A stretch of DNA of 64,000 nucleotides from Oleiphilaceae bacterium (GTDB lineage: Bacteria > Pseudomonadota > Gammaproteobacteria > Pseudomonadales > Oleiphilaceae): NCBI GenBank assembly GCA_022447365.1, contig JAKVBL010000011.1, positions 1 through 64,000 on the forward strand, read 5' to 3'. Shown here in pieces: positions 61,462 to 64,000 of this stretch. Under the pieces are notes generated by a model. The model had not been told where the DNA came from, did no database searches, and worked only from the letters and a program-made list of their open reading frames with translations. Both the position numbers and the translations under genes were made by a program. Numbering within the stretch: position 1 is the first letter of the stretch; each line of letters opens with the position of its first letter.

Positions 61462-63474
61462 CTAGAAGTGATCCAAGCGCAAACCAACAAGGACATAACG
61501 CCCCTGTTCCGGCCTTAAATCACTTGAGCTTTTAAAATCTTTCTGTGTATTTGTTATATTGTTGACACCCGCGAACACACTTAAATCTTGATACAGCTTA
61601 TAAGCGCCACTCACATCAAACTCTGCGTATGATGGAGAGATCTGAGAATTCGTGTCGTCAAAATACTCTTTATCCTGCCAACGCGCTGAAACGCTAACAG
61701 ATAGTGGAGAGTCGGTAGGTGTGTAGCTAAGATTGGTCTTTATTTGATGCCGAGGACGTTTAGTAAGATTAAGGCCTGTGTTAAGATCTTTAGCATCAAG
61801 ATAGGTATACCCTGCAGTTAGTTTTGTCGCTTCATTTAGCTCTAATTTCGTAGCGATTTCCGCGCCTTGCGTCCGCGCCTTCGAGATATTCCCGTATTCA
61901 AATATTTGCACAAGTCCGTATGTTGGATCATTTTCCATCCTCACAAACTCGGTTTCGATCATATCCTTCAAATCATTTCTAAAAAGATTCAAGTCCAATT
62001 CAAAAGAATCACCACTCAAGACCCAGCCAAGTTGGTAGCTGTTCGAATATTCAGGTTTAGTAACTGGATTCCCAAGAACCTTATAGCCATGCTGACTGTG
62101 GTCAAACTCAAAGTAGCGCTCTTTCAAGCTTGGCACTCGATACCCCTTGCCAACACCAAATCGCAAAAAGTGATCAAGCCCCACTAAAGACGAAAAGTCA
62201 TATCGACCATTTATCTTAGGACTAAAATAGCTTCCGAAATCGCTATCATCTTGATATCGAAAACCAGGCAATAATTCTAAAGAATCAGACGCATAAATAT
62301 CTTCTTGGTAATACAACGAAGTATTTTGACGCGCACCATCAACCTCTGGCGTCCAACCCGTAGCAACCTTGTATTGATCTTGTTCTACTTCAGCTTCAAA
62401 GTATTCGATACCAAACGTTCGCAACGTTCCATATGATGTAGACGTATCTATCTGTGCAGAGAGACTTTGACTGATATGCCGAGGCACCCTCTTTTGCTCT
62501 ATGCCCGGATTCGTCACGATATCTTGGGTGGTCGGATTCTGAAAATCTTCGTAGAAATAACGAACAGAAATATCATCACTTTCTAAAGACAGGTCACCAC
62601 CCAAGCGATATGTGTACCTCTCCACTTCTTCAGTTTTTTCGGTTTGAAGACGGGCTGGAGCCGCACCTGTAAAAGGCGTAATAAGATCTTCAGTATAGGT
62701 AGCAAAAGATGTAAAAATACGCGCATTTTCGACCGGTGAAAAACCGACCTCAGCACTAGTATTTAATCGCGTGCCCGAAGGGCCCTCCTTGTCCCACGTC
62801 GCCACATCCGTGGTAAAACCATCGCTATCTCGAACGTCGTAACTGAACTCTAAATCATATACATCTTCTTTGTAACTTAGCCAGCCAGCACTCGATCGGA
62901 CGGCCGCATCTAGCTGGTTGTCAGATATATTTTGCTCTCCGTAACTACCCACATCACCCTTTACGGTATATGACAAACCGTCAACTGGATCGGTAGTAAT
63001 GACATTAACCACTCCTCCAATCGCGTTGCTGCCGTATAAAGCGGAAGTAGCCCCCTTTACAATTTCTATTTGCTCGACATTAGCGAGACCAATTTGGGTT
63101 AAGTCAGTACCAGAATTGGTACTTTGGGAGACACGCTCACCATCCACTAAAACAATGACTCGTTTAGCATCGACACCCTGCATCCATACCTCAGAGCCCG
63201 ATTTACCATGGATTGGCTTAATCAAAAGCCCTGGTACATCTTTAATCGCCTCACTCAAATCTCGAGCGTTTTTAAGCGCAATTTCTTCACGCGAAATCAC
63301 CTCTACTCGCACTGGTGATTCGAGAAGCAATTTCTCAGTTCTAGAGCCTGTAATGACGACAGTTTCTGCTTGAGCAGAACCGGTCTTCACTTCAGGGTTC
63401 GTCGTCTCGGCCAGGGTTAACGTGCTGCATACAGACAACAAACTTGCAGCAGAAAAGGCTAACTTAGTATTCAT
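61462..63474 (-). CDS. TonB-dependent outer-membrane receptor, probably for haem
   Basis: 670 aa. The signal peptide ends TLTLA/ETTN; a TonB box-like ETVVITGSR is followed by the plug domain (SPVRVEVISREEI, MQGVDAKRVIVLVDGERVSQ, IEIVKGATSALYGSNAIGGVVNVIT) and a 22-strand barrel (FRYQDDSDFGSYFSPKINGRYDF, GKGYRVPSLKERYFEF) ending in Phe. Pairing with hmuY and a Fur box upstream point to haem or haemoprotein uptake; classical FRAP/NPNL haem motifs are not evident, so the substrate is inferred from context. Confidence 0.87.
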   Translation of the reverse strand: MNTKLAFSAASLLSVCSTLTLAETTNPEVKTGSAQAETVVITGSRTEKLLLESPVRVEVISREEIALKNARDLSEAIKDVPGLLIKPIHGKSGSEVWMQGVDAKRVIVLVDGERVSQSTNSGTDLTQIGLANVEQIEIVKGATSALYGSNAIGGVVNVITTDPVDGLSYTVKGDVGSYGEQNISDNQLDAAVRSSAGWLSYKEDVYDLEFSYDVRDSDGFTTDVATWDKEGPSGTRLNTSAEVGFSPVENARIFTSFATYTEDLITPFTGAAPARLQTEKTEEVERYTYRLGGDLSLESDDISVRYFYEDFQNPTTQDIVTNPGIEQKRVPRHISQSLSAQIDTSTSYGTLRTFGIEYFEAEVEQDQYKVATGWTPEVDGARQNTSLYYQEDIYASDSLELLPGFRYQDDSDFGSYFSPKINGRYDFSSLVGLDHFLRFGVGKGYRVPSLKERYFEFDHSQHGYKVLGNPVTKPEYSNSYQLGWVLSGDSFELDLNLFRNDLKDMIETEFVRMENDPTYGLVQIFEYGNISKARTQGAEIATKLELNEATKLTAGYTYLDAKDLNTGLNLTKRPRHQIKTNLSYTPTDSPLSVSVSARWQDKEYFDDTNSQISPSYAEFDVSGAYKLYQDLSVFAGVNNITNTQKDFKSSSDLRPEQGRYVLVGLRLDHF

Positions 63475-63582
63475 TAATAAAGGTACTTACTCGCTACAAC
63501 ACTCTCCCTTTCTAAGAAAGTGCTTGGGGTTGAACATCTACGGTGCGCGAGATTACCAACCGGTCAAATAAACTTCAAACTT

Positions 63583-63601
63583 AATGCGAATCATTCTTAT
63601 T
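63583..63601. promoter_or_regulatory. Fur box upstream of the TonB receptor
   Basis: AATGCGAATCATTCTTATT, about 110 bp upstream of the receptor start on the minus strand; it shares the AATG-GA-----TTCTTATT frame with the hutX/hmuT site. Confidence 0.65.
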
Positions 63602-63841
63602 AGCTTTACCATCATTACATTTGTTACGCCCCGTCACACAAGGCTCTCAAGTCAACATTACAATAAGTTAATCAAGATTAGTGAGAACCATGCAACATCC
63701 TACCTCCCGATTTACTTGCCTAGAAAACAACCTCTACAACTACGAAAGAATTGAATACCAAACGTGATAACAACAAACTGCACGAAGATCATGACTAATC
63801 GGAAAGGCTCATCTTGAACGCGTTTATTATTTGATAACGCA
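63602..63841. other. Intergenic region between two Fur-type boxes
   Basis: Part of the 445-bp gap between the divergent receptor operon and the gene at the window's right edge. Apart from the flanking Fur boxes I see no gene or RNA. Confidence 0.4.
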
Positions 63842-63860
63842 AATGCGAATGATTACTATA
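63842..63860. promoter_or_regulatory. Second Fur-type box, before the gene at the right edge
   Basis: AATGCGAATGATTACTATA, agreeing with the box at 63583-63601 in 15 of 19 positions and lying 60 bp before the GTG start at 63920. Confidence 0.55.
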
Positions 63861-63919
63861 CACCTCTTAAGACAACACAAACCTTATATTAGATTCAAAA
63901 CATACATGGAGGCTCTGCA

Positions 63920-64000
63920 GTGAGCGCAGACACACACGCCACGCCGGATTTGGGTTTACCGGAACAAGAAGCAAAGCCCAACGCTAAAGGAAACAATAAA
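63920..64000 (+). CDS. Start of an iron-regulated gene, truncated by the window edge
   Basis: GTG at 63920 is preceded by GGAGG at eight bases; 27 codons remain open to the window end. The visible N-terminus is polar and lysine/proline-rich (SADTHATPDLGLPEQEAKP) with no signal peptide or membrane segment. A Fur box upstream and divergence from the haem receptor suggest a haem or iron function (candidates: haem-degrading or TonB-energising protein), but the product cannot be named. Confidence 0.6.
   Translation, partial: MSADTHATPDLGLPEQEAKPNAKGNNK

Overview
The window reads as chromosome of a marine, heterotrophic gammaproteobacterium of the Oceanospirillales/Pseudomonadales type, with moderate GC. 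The evidence is the nadB / rpoE-rseA-rseB-rseC-mucD order (the algU-mucABCD order of Pseudomonas), sdhE next to ygfZ, prfB-lysS with the RF2 frameshift, the folX-folE-folM monapterin cluster, and close matches to RutR, NorR, Fur and sigma-E type sites. No rRNA, tRNA, CRISPR array, prophage or intact insertion sequence was seen. I cannot name the genus from sequence alone.

Layout. 0-1.6 kb: a decayed YD-repeat surface or lipoprotein gene. 1.7-6.6 kb: a complete five-gene branched-chain amino acid ABC transporter (livJHMGF). 6.6-11.3 kb: sterol-desaturase-like hydroxylase, AvtA-type aminotransferase with a glutamine amidotransferase, a SIMPL protein and a DMT exporter. 11.5-16.9 kb: a minus-strand run lysR-smr-2Fe2S subunit-molybdopterin subunit-xdhC, i.e. 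a Tat-exported molybdenum hydroxylase with its maturation factor. 17-23 kb: an MMPL/RND exporter, an orphan periplasmic binding protein, a MiaA of unusual type and an Old Yellow Enzyme. 23.2-30.5 kb: sdhE-ygfX-ygfZ, an HDOD protein, ung, lysS, prfB and a monoacylglycerol-lipase-like hydrolase. 30.7-35.7 kb: PhzF, a second orphan binding protein paralogous to the first, GNAT, NnrD/E and a PEP-CTERM protein. 35.7-43.5 kb: NADAR and fructosamine-kinase genes downstream of the sigma-E envelope-stress operon, then nadB and ydcH. 43.6-46.1 kb: three lipoprotein-type genes (COG3014 family, YcfL, LpoB). 46.2-49.5 kb: a frameshifted RelE-like toxin, nnrS with a small membrane protein, and a norR gene carrying three in-frame stops. 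49.6-53.1 kb: DUF4136, a PTP-like phosphatase, DUF302, a methyltransferase with two in-frame stops, and allantoinase. 53.2-55.6 kb: glutathione peroxidase-like protein and folX-folE-folM. 56-64 kb: a Fur-type haem acquisition locus (hutXZ divergent from hmuTUV; TonB receptor plus tandem-domain HmuY-like lipoprotein; start of another apparently Fur-controlled gene).

How it fits together. Several blocks are about envelope and metabolite maintenance: sigma-E/MucD proteolysis, NAD(P)HX repair, fructosamine repair, NADAR, and LpoB-type peptidoglycan control. The haem locus forms a full route: hemophore-like lipoprotein and TonB receptor at the outer membrane, HmuTUV at the inner membrane, HutX/HutZ inside the cell. 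The nitric-oxide block keeps a sigma-54 promoter and three NorR-type enhancer sites in front of the small gene-nnrS operon, although norR itself is interrupted.

Most unusual observations: (i) a perfect 14-bp inverted repeat that hides both the ribosome binding site and start codon of ydcH, together with a 13-codon leader ORF inside the same structure; (ii) three genes interrupted only by in-frame nonsense codons (six in all) with otherwise uninterrupted frames; (iii) eleven exact tandem copies of GCTAGAA; (iv) a perfect 18-bp-stem REP-like element with a degraded second copy; (v) two divergent paralogues of an uncharacterised periplasmic binding protein without any transporter partner beside them.
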